64,000 bases of DNA from Enhygromyxa salina. Lineage in GTDB: Bacteria; Myxococcota_A; Polyangia; Nannocystales; Nannocystaceae. A program made the position numbers and the translations under genes. Location: the NCBI RefSeq assembly GCF_000737335.2, contig NZ_JMCC02000008.1:57965-121964 (forward strand), written 5' to 3'. Every line of letters starts with the position of its first letter. Within the stretch, counting starts at the first letter, position 1. This document shows, piece after piece, positions 17,502 through 26,633 of this stretch. Below the pieces are notes generated by a model. It was not told the DNA's origin and searched no databases. It worked only from the letters and a program-made list of their open reading frames with translations.

Positions 17502-18656
17502 CTAGGACGTTCGCTTGGTGATCTCGAGCGCGTCGCCGCCGTAGCCCCATGCCAGGGCCCGCTTGATCAGCGGCCGCCGATACGCGCGGGTCGAGACCAG
17601 CACGCGCATCGCCTCTTGCACGCCCAGGCGCAGCTGCGAGGGCCACACGATCGCCCGCTCACACGCCCGCTGGTAGGCCCGGATCGCCCGCGGATCCAGG
17701 CCGTTCGTGCGCAGCGCATCGGCGGCGCAGCGACCCGCGAGCACCCCCGTGTGCAGCGCCTGCCAGATTCCCTCGCCCGAGAGCGGATCGATGAAGCTGC
17801 CGGCGTCGCCGCACGCGAGCACGCCGGGCCCCGCGGGTGGCCGGCTCACACGCGAGGCCAAGGGCAGCGACCACACCCGGGTGCGCCCGCGCAGGCGGGC
17901 GTTGGCGAAGCGATCGGGGTGCCGCGCGATGAAGCGATCGAGCAGCGCGGCCAGCTTGGCGTCGCCACGCGCGAAGTGATCCGCGCGCTGGTACACGCCC
18001 ACGTTGGCGAGCCCGTCCACGGCCGGGAACACCCAGCCGTATCCGCAGGGCAGGTCATCCTCGAAGTAGTGGGCCGAGACCTGATCTTCGGCGCTTGGCT
18101 CGAGTTCGTAGTACCCCGTGATCGCCACGCCCAGCCCGACGCCGCGCTCGTAGCGGCGCCCGAGGGCGGCCCAGGCCAGCGAACCAGGGCCGTCGGCGGC
18201 GATCGTGATCGGGGCCCGCCACTGGTCCGCATCGGCTTCGGCCCCGACGATCTGGCCCGCTTCCACGAGCAGCCGCCGGACCTTGACGCCTTGTCGCAGC
18301 TGGGCGCTGGATGCCTCGAGCGCCCGCCGCAGCAGATCATCGAGGTGCAGGCGCGGCACGATGTAGCCCGGCTCATGGCCAAAGCTGCGACCGACCCGGG
18401 TCCCGTCGGGCAACAGCGCGGCGGCGGCGTGAACGACCGCGTGGGGGACCGTGAGCAGGGCATCCGTGACCCCGACCAGCGCGTCTACGACCCGCGCGCC
18501 GCGGTTGGAGATCGCATCGCCGCAGGTCTTGGGCCGGGGAAACCGAGCGCGGTCGAGCACGAGCACACGGGCACCCGCTCGCGCGGCGGTGATCGCTGCG
18601 GCACATCCCGCTGGACCCGCGCCGATCACCAGCACGTCGATGGGCTCGTTCGCCAC
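17502..18656 (-). CDS. Geranylgeranyl-reductase-family FAD-dependent oxidoreductase
   Basis: 384 residues. The N-terminal dinucleotide motif is 'VLVIGAGPAGCAAA', followed by 'RARFPRPKTCGDAIS' (the PxxKxCGD signature of the geranylgeranyl reductase/FixC group). The FAD-closing motif 'ACGDAGSFIDPLSGEGI' lies near residue 285. Such enzymes saturate prenyl chains or act as quinone-linked flavoproteins. A UbiA prenyltransferase lies 0.8 kb downstream, so a lipid or quinone role is plausible. Confidence 0.9.
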   Translation of the reverse strand: MANEPIDVLVIGAGPAGCAAAITAARAGARVLVLDRARFPRPKTCGDAISNRGARVVDALVGVTDALLTVPHAVVHAAAALLPDGTRVGRSFGHEPGYIVPRLHLDDLLRRALEASSAQLRQGVKVRRLLVEAGQIVGAEADADQWRAPITIAADGPGSLAWAALGRRYERGVGLGVAITGYYELEPSAEDQVSAHYFEDDLPCGYGWVFPAVDGLANVGVYQRADHFARGDAKLAALLDRFIARHPDRFANARLRGRTRVWSLPLASRVSRPPAGPGVLACGDAGSFIDPLSGEGIWQALHTGVLAGRCAADALRTNGLDPRAIRAYQRACERAIVWPSQLRLGVQEAMRVLVSTRAYRRPLIKRALAWGYGGDALEITKRTS

Positions 18657-18746
18657 GGCGCCTCATAGCATCGAGGTGGCCGGGTTGACAGCCGGGTGTG
18701 GAGGCGCGTTGTGCTTGCCGCGACCCCATCATAGAGTGGACCCATC

Positions 18747-19631
18747 ATGCGGTCTTTGGCTTCGAACTATCGCTTGGGTGTCGTGCACGGACTCTTGGGG
18801 CTCTCGTTGGCCCTGGGTTTGGTCACCGCGCCGCTCGCCTGTACGAGCGACGACGCGGCGAGCACCAGCGGAGACGGCGATGGCGACGGCGACGCGACGA
18901 CGGGCGGACCGGGCGATGGCGATCCGGGCGACGGAGATCCAGGCGACGGCGATGGGGACGGGGACGGAGATGGCGACCCCGGCGACGGCGATGGAGACGG
19001 CGACGAGGAGGTCTGCGTCGGCGTCACGCCATTGGCCAATGAGCCTCCTGGGGACGGCGACGGTGACGGCGATGGCGACGGCGACGGCGATGGCGACGGA
19101 GACGGAGATGGCGACGGAGACGGGGACGGGGACGGGGACGGGGATGGCGACACCGGCGAGCCGCCGTGTGACAACTGCGCTCCGCATTGGCGCCTGTACG
19201 ACTTCCAGCCGCAAAGCTGCGGGTTCACCCAGTACTACGGCCTCGACTCGTTCGAGAACCACGTGACGTTGGTGGCGCTCCTCGCCGGCTGGTGTTCCTA
19301 CTGTCAGGCCCAGGCAATCAAGATGGAGCAGTTGCGCCTCGAACTGCGCGCAGAGGGCTACGATGCGCAGCTCGTCGCAATCAACCTAATCAGCGCAGAC
19401 ACCGAGGAGTATCAGCAAAACCTGATCGATCGCTGCGCGTTTCCGCTGTTTCAGGACACGGCAGAAGCGGGCGCGGTCTCGGCCCACGGCGGCGGCAAAG
19501 ATGACATGTACATCTACGCGGCCGACGGCACCCTCGCGCTCGAGCTGCCCGTCAACGGCGAGCTGAGCACCAACTTGTCGACGGCCGAGGGCTACGACAA
19601 CGTCAAGCAGGCGATCATCAGCGCGTTTTAG
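18747..19631 (+). CDS. Thioredoxin-fold lipoprotein with long Gly-Asp repeat linker
   Basis: 294 residues. A signal ending TAPLAC is followed by two blocks of (Gly-Asp)n separated by a Cys-containing 'EEVCVGVTPL' segment, together about 110 residues. The globular part (about 145-294) begins 'CDNCAPHW' and has an AhpC/TSA or TlpA-like thioredoxin fold with CSYC in 'LAGWCSYCQAQAIKM' at the expected position. A redox role on the cell surface is likely. The Asp-rich linker could bind calcium or act as a spacer. The repeats are written in GGCGAC-type hexamers with synonymous variation. Confidence 0.85.
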   Translation: MRSLASNYRLGVVHGLLGLSLALGLVTAPLACTSDDAASTSGDGDGDGDATTGGPGDGDPGDGDPGDGDGDGDGDGDPGDGDGDGDEEVCVGVTPLANEPPGDGDGDGDGDGDGDGDGDGDGDGDGDGDGDGDGDTGEPPCDNCAPHWRLYDFQPQSCGFTQYYGLDSFENHVTLVALLAGWCSYCQAQAIKMEQLRLELRAEGYDAQLVAINLISADTEEYQQNLIDRCAFPLFQDTAEAGAVSAHGGGKDDMYIYAADGTLALELPVNGELSTNLSTAEGYDNVKQAIISAF

Positions 19632-19661
19632 GGTGTGCGGCACTCGCCCGCGCTCGGCCGA

Positions 19662-20981
19662 TCAAAAGAAAAAGTCCCACCACCCAGTCAGCGACAAGAA
19701 CACGGTGTGCTGATCCGTAGCGAGCCCAACGTCATCGTCGCCACCAAGCTCGTGCTGGTAGAAGAACCCATTGGTCGCCGTCGAGTGGTCGTAGCGATAC
19801 TCGGCGCGGACCAGCAGGTGATCGTAGAGCTGCAAGCTCGCCGTGCCGGTCCCGCTGATCAGCCACTGATCGACCCCAAAGAAGCGCCCGTCTCGATCGA
19901 GCGAAGCCTCGGGTCGCACGGCCAGATCGACCTTCGCGTGCTTGCCCTCGAACACGGTGCCGCGCGCGAACAGGGCCCCGCCCGTGTACAGCGACTGCAG
20001 CTCGTTGGCGCGCCCGGCCCGGTCGACGCCAAGATCCCAGACCGCGGCCAGCGAGAAGTGATCGTCAAAGTCGTAGATCGCCCAGGTGTCCCAGTAGACC
20101 AGCCAGTCCTTGGCCTCGAGGCTGGTGCCCTCGGGCCCAAAGTAGACGTAGGTTGCGAGCGAGAGCGCAGTCTCGCCGCTGCGAGGGGAGCTCACCGGCG
20201 TGGGCCCGCGGGTCCACGTCAGGCCAACCAGCCCGCTCGGCGCCGAGTTGAGATCTGCGTAGCTCTGGAACCCATTGACGACCCAGCCGGACAGCTCGAA
20301 TCCGGCGGGCAGGGGCTGCGCGATCTTGGCGCCCGCGAGATAGTAGGGGACCAGGTTGCTCTCCCAGGTGGTCGTGTAGTTCCAGTTGTGGCGGGTCCAG
20401 AACGAGCCAATGCCCATCGGGCCCTCGAACACGCCGGCCGCGAACACGGTCTTGGCCTTGGGCAGCGCGATCCCAACGTTGCCGAGCGCGATGTGCTTGA
20501 ACACCTCGGAGCCCGCGAACTTGCCGTCGTCGCCGCCCGGGATCGGCTCGCCCGAGGTCAGCGCGTCGACGGCCGCGCCCGCGTGAAAGCCCAGCTCGAA
20601 GATCCACGGCTGGCCCTCGCGCGCGGGGTGGCGAATGAACGCGCCGACGTTGTTGACCGCCAGCTCGTTGGTCCGCGGGTTCGTGAACATGCCGCGGTAG
20701 ACATGGTTGTTGGGTGAGTTGGAGTTGAAGCCCCACGCGACGTCGACGAACACCTCGGCCTGCCAGCCGCCCTTGCGCTTGGCTTCGTCGGCCTCTGGCG
20801 TGGGGTGGCTGTCATCCGCGGGGGCGCTCGTGCTCGCGCTCTTGGTTGGACCGTCGGCGTTCGAGTTGTCGCCCGCGTGGGTGACTGGCGGAGCCACGTC
20901 GACTCGCTCGCTCGGCGCCTGGTCCTCGCTCGCCGCGGGCGGCGAGGTCAACAAACATGCGAGCAGCGGCATGGTTGGCAT
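19662..20981 (-). CDS. Outer-membrane porin-like beta-barrel protein
   Basis: 439 residues from the ATG at 20981, with signal peptide 'MPTMPLLACLLTSPPAAS'. A short disordered stretch is followed by a beta-rich chain of alternating aromatic strands that ends in the run WWDFFF, a C-terminal aromatic as used by barrel assembly. Features such as 'FVDVAWGFNSNSPNNHVYRG' and 'FFYQHELGGDDDVGLATD' resemble the OmpL/BBP2-like porins common in Bacteroidetes and Myxococcota. It is convergent with the thioredoxin lipoprotein, 30 nt apart. The substrate is unknown. Confidence 0.8.
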   Translation of the reverse strand: MPTMPLLACLLTSPPAASEDQAPSERVDVAPPVTHAGDNSNADGPTKSASTSAPADDSHPTPEADEAKRKGGWQAEVFVDVAWGFNSNSPNNHVYRGMFTNPRTNELAVNNVGAFIRHPAREGQPWIFELGFHAGAAVDALTSGEPIPGGDDGKFAGSEVFKHIALGNVGIALPKAKTVFAAGVFEGPMGIGSFWTRHNWNYTTTWESNLVPYYLAGAKIAQPLPAGFELSGWVVNGFQSYADLNSAPSGLVGLTWTRGPTPVSSPRSGETALSLATYVYFGPEGTSLEAKDWLVYWDTWAIYDFDDHFSLAAVWDLGVDRAGRANELQSLYTGGALFARGTVFEGKHAKVDLAVRPEASLDRDGRFFGVDQWLISGTGTASLQLYDHLLVRAEYRYDHSTATNGFFYQHELGGDDDVGLATDQHTVFLSLTGWWDFFF

Positions 20982-21118
20982 TGGCCAATAGTTAGCATGA
21001 GCGCGCACGCAATGGCTGCGTCGACGTGGTATCAAGTCGCCGCCCGCCAGCGGCGCTGGTCTCGTAACCCAACCTCCCCTCGGGCGTAGACCCGCGCGCG
21101 CCCGCAGCCTCCTCGGTC

Positions 21119-22792
21119 ATGCCGGATCCCCACGCAAATCCACCCAAGCCTGCCCTCGATCCAGTTGTGGTCGCCAAGTGGAGCGAGCTCCAGGACCGGG
21201 CGCCAGCCCACGCCCTGGTCGCCGACATCGATCTGGTCGTGGTCCGCTACGACGACCAGGTCTCGGTCCTCTACGGTCGCTGCTTGCATCGCGGCGCGCT
21301 GCTGTCAGATGGCCACGTCGACGGGCCCAACCTGATCTGCGGCGTCCATGACTGGGACTACCGGCTCGACACGGGGGTCAGCGCCTACGCAAACCACGAG
21401 GTCCTGCACAAATTCACCGCGACGATCGATCGCCAGGCAGACAGCGTCAGCGTCGATCGGCACGAGGTCGAACGCTTCGCGCTCGAGCACCCCCAGCCCT
21501 TCGATCGCAGCGCGTACCAGGGCAACTACGCCGACACCCACCCGGCCGCCGAAGAGCCCTTCAACAAGCGGATCCGGGCGCTCGCGCGCGACGGCCTGAG
21601 CAAGACCGGCCACCACGGTCCCACGTCGGCGATGGGCGTGCCGCTGACCGAGCTGCCGCGCTGGACCAGCATTCAGGTCCTCACGGCCCAGCTGGCTCGC
21701 CAGCCGCTGCTCGACGACGCCCCGGTCGGCACCGAGGTCATCATTGGCCCAACCGCCAAAAAGCCGCTGCGCCTCGAGATCCCCTTGTTCGTCAGCGACA
21801 TGAGCTTCGGAGCGCTCAGCGAGGAGGCCAAGATCGCCCTCGCCCGCGGCGCCGAGCTCGCGGGCACGGGCATCTGCTCGGGCGAAGGTGGGATGCTGCC
21901 CGAGGAGCAGCAGTCCAACTCGCGCTACTTCTACGAGCTGGCTTCGGCGCGGTTTGGCTGGAGGCTCGACAAGGTCGCCCGCTGCCAAGCGTTTCACTTC
22001 AAGGGCGGGCAGGGGGCCAAGACTGGCACCGGCGGGCACCTGCCCGGCACCAAGGTCATCGGCAAGATCGCCCAGGTTCGCGGGCTGCCCGAGGGCCAGC
22101 CCGCGATCAGCCCGGCCACGTTCCCCGACCTCCACACCGTCGCCGACTTTCGCCGGGTCGCCGACCAGGTCCGCGAGGTCAGCGGTGGGATCCCGATCGG
22201 CTTCAAGTTGTCGGCCCAGCACATCGAAGCGGACATCGACTTCGCCCTGGAGATCGGCTGCGAGTACCTGATCCTCGACGGTCGCGGCGGCGGCACTGGG
22301 GCCGCGCCCGAGCTGTTCAAGGGCAACATCTCGGTGCCCACGATCCCCGCGCTGGCGCGCGCGCGACGGCACCTGGATCGACGCCGCGGCGAGCGGGCTG
22401 GCGGCGCGGGTGGGGGGCAGATCACGCTCGTGATCACCGGCGGCCTGCGGACCGAGGGCGACTTCTGCAAGGCGCTCGCGCTCGGGGCTGACGCGATCGC
22501 CGTGTCCAACGCGGCGCTGCAGGCGATCGGCTGCCTGGGCATGCGGGCTTGCCACACCAACAACTGTCCGGTCGGCATCGCCACTCAAAAGCCGCACTTG
22601 CGCGCGCGCCTCGAGATCGACCAGTCTGCGCGCCAGCTGCACCGCTTCTTCACCGCAACGGTCGACCTCATGAAGATCATGGCGCGGGCGTGCGGTCACT
22701 CGCACCTGCGCGAATTCTCGCTGCATGATCTCACCACCTGGGATCGCGAGATGGCCGCGCTGAGCGGGGTTTCCTACGGCGGCGTCGGCTAG
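21119..22792 (+). CDS. Rieske-type ferredoxin domain fused to FMN-binding glutamate synthase domain
   Basis: 557 residues. Residues about 15-105 form a Rieske 2Fe-2S domain with CxH in 'GRCLHRGALL' and CxxH in 'CGVHDWDY'. Residues about 165-530 match the FMN domain of ferredoxin-type glutamate synthase ('MSFGALSEEAKIALARGAEL', 'GEGGMLPEEQ', 'KGGQGAKTGTGGHLPG'). They include the iron-sulfur Cys cluster 'CLGMRACHTNNCPVGIAT' near residue 471. No amidotransferase domain is present, so ammonia must come from elsewhere or the reaction differs from GOGAT. The fusion suggests direct electron delivery to FMN. Confidence 0.9.
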   Translation: MPDPHANPPKPALDPVVVAKWSELQDRAPAHALVADIDLVVVRYDDQVSVLYGRCLHRGALLSDGHVDGPNLICGVHDWDYRLDTGVSAYANHEVLHKFTATIDRQADSVSVDRHEVERFALEHPQPFDRSAYQGNYADTHPAAEEPFNKRIRALARDGLSKTGHHGPTSAMGVPLTELPRWTSIQVLTAQLARQPLLDDAPVGTEVIIGPTAKKPLRLEIPLFVSDMSFGALSEEAKIALARGAELAGTGICSGEGGMLPEEQQSNSRYFYELASARFGWRLDKVARCQAFHFKGGQGAKTGTGGHLPGTKVIGKIAQVRGLPEGQPAISPATFPDLHTVADFRRVADQVREVSGGIPIGFKLSAQHIEADIDFALEIGCEYLILDGRGGGTGAAPELFKGNISVPTIPALARARRHLDRRRGERAGGAGGGQITLVITGGLRTEGDFCKALALGADAIAVSNAALQAIGCLGMRACHTNNCPVGIATQKPHLRARLEIDQSARQLHRFFTATVDLMKIMARACGHSHLREFSLHDLTTWDREMAALSGVSYGGVG

Positions 22793-22818
22793 AGTCCACC
22801 GCAGCGCTCACCACCATC

Positions 22819-23703
22819 ATGGCTGATAGCTTCGACTTTCCAGACACCGTCGCCAATTGGCAGGCGCTCACGCGACCGCGCTCGAGCGATCTCGAGGACA
22901 CGCGCCTGCAGCTGCACTGGGCCGCGCAGCTGGTCTCTGCGATCGGCAACACGCTGTGTGCCGCTCGCAGCGACGACTCGCACACCAACCTCGAGTGGTC
23001 CGAGACTCGCCAGGGGTTGCTGAGCAAGCCCAGCGACACCGATCCATCCGTGCGCGCGCTGCTGCGGTTCCCAGACGTGAGCATCGAGCTGTTGAGCGGG
23101 CAGCAGACGGTCGCAACGCTCCCGCTCGAAGGCCGCCGGTTCAGCGAGGCCCTGGACTGGCTGACCGCCGCGGTCGCCACCGCGATCGGCCAGCCGCAGC
23201 TCGAGCTCGCGCGGCCCCGCCACGCCTTGCCGGCGCACCGCGTCGATCCAAACGGCGCAGGCGAGCCGTTTGGCGGCTGGCAACCCCACGCGCTGCGGGA
23301 GCTGACCCGGTGGTTCTCCAACGGCGATCGGGCGCTGCGAGAGCTCCGCAGCCACGACGCGCGCGCGACCGAGGTCCGCTGCTGGCCGCACCACTTCGAC
23401 ATCGCAACGCTGCTGGTGGTCGAGCGCGAGCACGCCAACGATCCCCACAGCGAGGTCACCCGCAGCCTGGGCGTGGGCATGACGCCCGGCGACGGCAGCT
23501 ACGCCGACGCCTACTGGTACGTCACCCCTTGGCCGTATCCCGCCGCGCCCGAGCTCCCGCCGCTCGAAGGCGGCGGGATCTGGCACAAGGACGGCTGGGT
23601 TGGCGCGGTGCTGACCTCGACGGCGCTGCGCAACCCCCAGGCAGAGCGCTTCATCAAATTCCTGCGCTCGGCCTTGGCCGCCTGCGAAGGCATGCTCGGG
23701 TAG
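22819..23703 (+). CDS. Conserved protein of unknown function
   Basis: 294 residues, no signal peptide or membrane helix. Notable blocks are 'LHWAAQLVSAIGNTL' near the N-terminus, 'PHHFDIATLLVVE' near 195, 'GVGMTPGDGSYADAYWYVTP' near 220, and a 'GGGIWHKDGWVGAVL' segment. There is a distant resemblance to DUF5996 in general layout, too weak to name. It lies 26 nt after the Rieske/GltS fusion and 6 nt before the epimerase, so it is probably part of the same transcript. Confidence 0.75.
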   Translation: MADSFDFPDTVANWQALTRPRSSDLEDTRLQLHWAAQLVSAIGNTLCAARSDDSHTNLEWSETRQGLLSKPSDTDPSVRALLRFPDVSIELLSGQQTVATLPLEGRRFSEALDWLTAAVATAIGQPQLELARPRHALPAHRVDPNGAGEPFGGWQPHALRELTRWFSNGDRALRELRSHDARATEVRCWPHHFDIATLLVVEREHANDPHSEVTRSLGVGMTPGDGSYADAYWYVTPWPYPAAPELPPLEGGGIWHKDGWVGAVLTSTALRNPQAERFIKFLRSALAACEGMLG

Positions 23704-23709
23704 CCTGGT

Positions 23710-24684
23710 ATGACGGTCGTCGTCACGGGCGCGTCGGGCCACCTCGGCGCCAATGTAGTCCGCGCGCTGCTCGAGCGCGGGGAGTCGGTCCGGGCCCTCG
23801 TTCACCGCAGCGCCGCCGCGCTCGACGGCCTTCAGGGTCCGCTCGAGCGGGTCGAGGGCAGCGTGTGCGAGCCCGCCAGCCTTGGCCCCGCGTTCGAGGG
23901 GGCCCGCCGGGTCTATCACCTGGCCGGGGTCATCTCGCTCGACGGCGATCCCAAAGGGAACGTGCATCGGGTCAACGTCGAGGGCACCCGCAACGTCGCC
24001 CGCGCCTGCGTCGAGCGCGGCGTTGACCGCCTGGTCCACGTCAGCTCGGTCCACGCCTACGACATGGATCCGCGCGACGAGATCCTCGATGAACGCCGCG
24101 GACAGGTCGCGGACTCGTCCGAGCACAGCGCCTACGATCGCAGCAAGGCGCTCGGCGAGCGGGTCGTGCACGAGCACATCGACGCGGGCCTCGACGCGGT
24201 GATCCTCAATCCAACCGGGATCATGGGTCCGGTCGACTTTGGGCCTTCGCGGCTGGGCCAGCTGCTGGTGGATCTGAGCGCCGGCAAGCTCCCGGCCGTG
24301 CTCGACGGGGGCTTCGACTTCGTCGACGTGCGCGACGTGGCGCTTGGGGTCATCGCGGCAGGTGAGCAGGGTCGGCGCGGTGAGAACTACATCTTGGGCA
24401 ACGCCTGGTACTCCCTGCGCGAGCTGGCCAAGCTGGTCGAGCGGGCAGGGGGCGCGCGCGCCCCACGATGGGCAAGTCCGGTCTGGGCGGCGCGGCTGGG
24501 CGTCCCCTTTGCCCGGCTCGCCTCGCGGGTGGCCGGGCGCGAGCCAAGCGTCACGCGCGAGTCGCTCGACGTCCTGGTCTCGAACCGCTCGATCTCCAGC
24601 GCCAAGGCGCGCGCAGAGCTCGGCCACGCCCCGCGCCCGCTGGCCGACACGGTCGCAGACTCGCTGGCCTACTTCGCGCGCTGA
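23710..24684 (+). CDS. NAD(P)-dependent epimerase/dehydratase (extended SDR)
   Basis: 324 residues. The N-terminal Rossmann motif is TGASGHLGANVV (GxxGxxG). 'VYHLAG' follows, and the catalytic 'SAYDRSKALGE' (YxxxK) near residue 140. It resembles dihydroflavonol-4-reductase-like members that act on hydroxy-ketone substrates. The next gene encodes a steroid 5-alpha-reductase-type protein, so a lipid or sterol substrate is possible but unproven. Confidence 0.9.
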   Translation: MTVVVTGASGHLGANVVRALLERGESVRALVHRSAAALDGLQGPLERVEGSVCEPASLGPAFEGARRVYHLAGVISLDGDPKGNVHRVNVEGTRNVARACVERGVDRLVHVSSVHAYDMDPRDEILDERRGQVADSSEHSAYDRSKALGERVVHEHIDAGLDAVILNPTGIMGPVDFGPSRLGQLLVDLSAGKLPAVLDGGFDFVDVRDVALGVIAAGEQGRRGENYILGNAWYSLRELAKLVERAGGARAPRWASPVWAARLGVPFARLASRVAGREPSVTRESLDVLVSNRSISSAKARAELGHAPRPLADTVADSLAYFAR

Positions 24685-24711
24685 TCCGCGGCTGGTCTCA
24701 GCTCGGGCACT

Positions 24712-24732
24712 CGGGCGAGGGCGTCTCGCCCG
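24712..24732 (+). terminator. 8-bp GC hairpin after the epimerase gene
   Basis: Cgggcgag and ctcgcccg flank a 5-nt loop, 27 nt past the epimerase stop. It is part of the recurrent AGCTCGGGCG...CTCGCCCG intergenic element. Confidence 0.4.
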
Positions 24733-24780
24733 CTCGCGGACGCCTTCGTGGATTGGTCCACCGAGCCGGCCTGTCCGATC

Positions 24781-25560
24781 ATGCTATCGATCGCGGCCAT
24801 GCTGGACAGCCCCGAGTTTCACCGGACCCTCACCTGGGTGATGATCGGTCTGGCCCTGGTCACCTTCGTCGCGGTCTCGCGGATCACCGCACCCTACGGA
24901 CGCCACACCAAGTCCAGCTGGGGTCCAAGCATGCCAGCGCGGCTTGGCTGGATCGTGATGGAGTCGCCGGCGGTGCTGCTGTTCGCGTGGATCTATTTTC
25001 AGGGTGAGCACCGGTTCGAGCTGGTGCCCTTGCTGTTGCTGGGCATGTGGCAGTTTCACTACGTCCAGCGGACCTTCGTCTACCCGTTTCGCATGCGCAA
25101 CGAGGGCAAGACCATGCCGGTGGTGGTCTGCGCGATGGCGTTTGGGTTTCAGGTGCTCAACGTCTACGTCAACGCCCGCTGGATCTCCGAATTTGGCAGC
25201 TACGACGTCGCCTGGCTCAGCGACCCGCGCCTGTGGATTGGCGCGGCGCTGTTCTTGGGTGGGTGGCTGATCAACGTCAAGGCCGACGCGATCTTGATCG
25301 CGCTGCGCAAGCCCGGCGAGCAAGGCTACAAGGTCCCGCGCGGGTGGCTCTACGAGTACATCTCGTGTCCCAACTACTTGGGTGAGATGCTGGAGTGGAC
25401 CGGCTGGGCGGTCGCAACGTGGTCGGCTCCCGGGCTGGCGTTCATGCTGTTCACGATCGCCAACATTGGGCCGCGGGCGCTGGTCAATCATCGCTGGTAT
25501 CGCGAGACCTTCCCGGACTACCCCGATCAGCGAAAAGCCGTGATCCCCTTCGTGCTGTGA
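24781..25560 (+). CDS. Steroid 5-alpha-reductase-family membrane protein
   Basis: 259 residues from the ATG at 24781; an ATG at 24799 is an equally good start. About six membrane helices are followed by the family's C-terminal signature 'GWLYEYISCPNYLGEMLEW' and 'HRWYRETFPDYPDQRKAVIPF', which contains the NADPH- and substrate-binding residues. The family reduces a 4,5 double bond in 3-oxo-steroids or related enoyl lipids. Some Nannocystineae are reported to make sterols, so a sterol substrate is plausible but not shown. Confidence 0.88.
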   Translation: MLSIAAMLDSPEFHRTLTWVMIGLALVTFVAVSRITAPYGRHTKSSWGPSMPARLGWIVMESPAVLLFAWIYFQGEHRFELVPLLLLGMWQFHYVQRTFVYPFRMRNEGKTMPVVVCAMAFGFQVLNVYVNARWISEFGSYDVAWLSDPRLWIGAALFLGGWLINVKADAILIALRKPGEQGYKVPRGWLYEYISCPNYLGEMLEWTGWAVATWSAPGLAFMLFTIANIGPRALVNHRWYRETFPDYPDQRKAVIPFVL

Positions 25561-25619
25561 GCGACAAGCCCGCGCTCGCGCGCTGACGCTGGGCGGAGTA
25601 TAGGCAGGGCGCGAAGGTG

Positions 25620-26483
25620 ATGAGCGAAGCAGACCAACATGAGTCCGGGCATGAGTCCGGGCACGAGTCCGAGCGGGTGCTGTTCAGCCAGCGATCGCCG
25701 TTCCAGGACATCGTGCTGGCGCAGGAGCCCAGCGGACACATCAACCTCACCCTCGACGACGTCTGGCAGTTTCGCTCGCAGGACGAGCACGTGTTTCACG
25801 AGGTGCTCGCGGACACGCCGATCATGATGGCTGCGTCGCCGGCGAGCGTGTTGATCCTCGGCGGCGGTGACGGCTTGGCCTTGCGCAACGTGCTGCGCTA
25901 TCCCGCGGTCCGTCAGGTCACGCTGTGTGAGCTAGATCCGTGCGTGTTGACCATGACGCGCACGGTCCCGGAGCTGGTCGCGCTCAGCGAAAACAGCCTG
26001 GCGGATCCGCGCGCGCAGGTCATCGCCGCCGACGCGCTGGCCTTCGTCGAGACCGCGGACGTGCGCTATGACGTCGTCATCTGCGACTTCCCGGCGGTGA
26101 CCAGCCCCGAGCTCTCGCGCCTGTTCGCGCCCGCGTTCTTTCGCCAGCTCGCGGCGATCACCCACGCACACAGCGTCGTCTCGATCCAGGTCAGCCTGGA
26201 TCCGGCGGGCTTTTGGCCGATCTGCGCCGCCGTCGAGGCCTCGTTTGCATGGTTGCACCCGATGCTCGCCAATCTAGACGCCGCGGCAGATGTCGACGGC
26301 GGCGACGACGACAATTGGGCAGACTTCGTGATCGCCAGCCAGACCCCGCAGGTCCTGCGAACTAAGCCCGCCGCCGAGCTGCGCTTTCTCAGCCACGCGC
26401 GGGTGCCCCGGCTGCGCATCAAGAACCGCGCAGGCGACCGGTTCGAGACCGACGAATACGGGCAGATGCCCGACTATCGGTAG
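25620..26483 (+). CDS. Spermidine-synthase-like (polyamine aminopropyltransferase fold) methyltransferase-type protein
   Basis: 287 residues from the ATG at 25620 (a GTG one codon earlier is also open). After an N-terminal tandem HESGHESGHES, the core shows 'LDDVWQFRSQDEHVFHEVL', 'VLILGGGDGLALRNVLRYP' and 'VTLCELDP', which match the nucleotide-binding part of SpeE-like proteins. The usual catalytic 'DxxDP' is here 'YDVVICDFPAVT', so aminopropyl transfer is uncertain and the true substrate may differ. Confidence 0.82.
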   Translation: MSEADQHESGHESGHESERVLFSQRSPFQDIVLAQEPSGHINLTLDDVWQFRSQDEHVFHEVLADTPIMMAASPASVLILGGGDGLALRNVLRYPAVRQVTLCELDPCVLTMTRTVPELVALSENSLADPRAQVIAADALAFVETADVRYDVVICDFPAVTSPELSRLFAPAFFRQLAAITHAHSVVSIQVSLDPAGFWPICAAVEASFAWLHPMLANLDAAADVDGGDDDNWADFVIASQTPQVLRTKPAAELRFLSHARVPRLRIKNRAGDRFETDEYGQMPDYR

Positions 26484-26503
26484 AATTCAGCGCCGCCCAC
26501 GCA

Positions 26504-26543
26504 ATCCCGGTGGCGACGCCGTCATCCCGGTGGCGACGCCGTC
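26504..26543 (+). repeat. Two 20-bp tandem direct repeats
   Basis: Atcccggtggcgacgccgtc occurs twice head to tail, upstream of the DEAD-box gene. It could be leader or operator sequence, or simple slippage. Confidence 0.8.
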
Positions 26544-26591
26544 ATCCAGTCGCGCGCGTGTCTCGGTTTAGCACCGTGCGCCCGACACATT

Positions 26592-26611
26592 TGCGTTCGC
26601 TGACGAACGCA
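26592..26611 (+). promoter_or_regulatory. Perfect 8-bp hairpin in the helicase leader
   Basis: Tgcgttcg and cgaacgca flank a ctga loop, ending 22 nt before the ATG of the DEAD-box helicase. Helicase leaders of this type are often structured, so this may be a 5' UTR element. It could instead be the terminator of the spermidine-synthase-like gene 108 nt upstream. Confidence 0.4.
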
Positions 26612-26633
26612 GCTAGTAGACGCCCAGTTCGTC

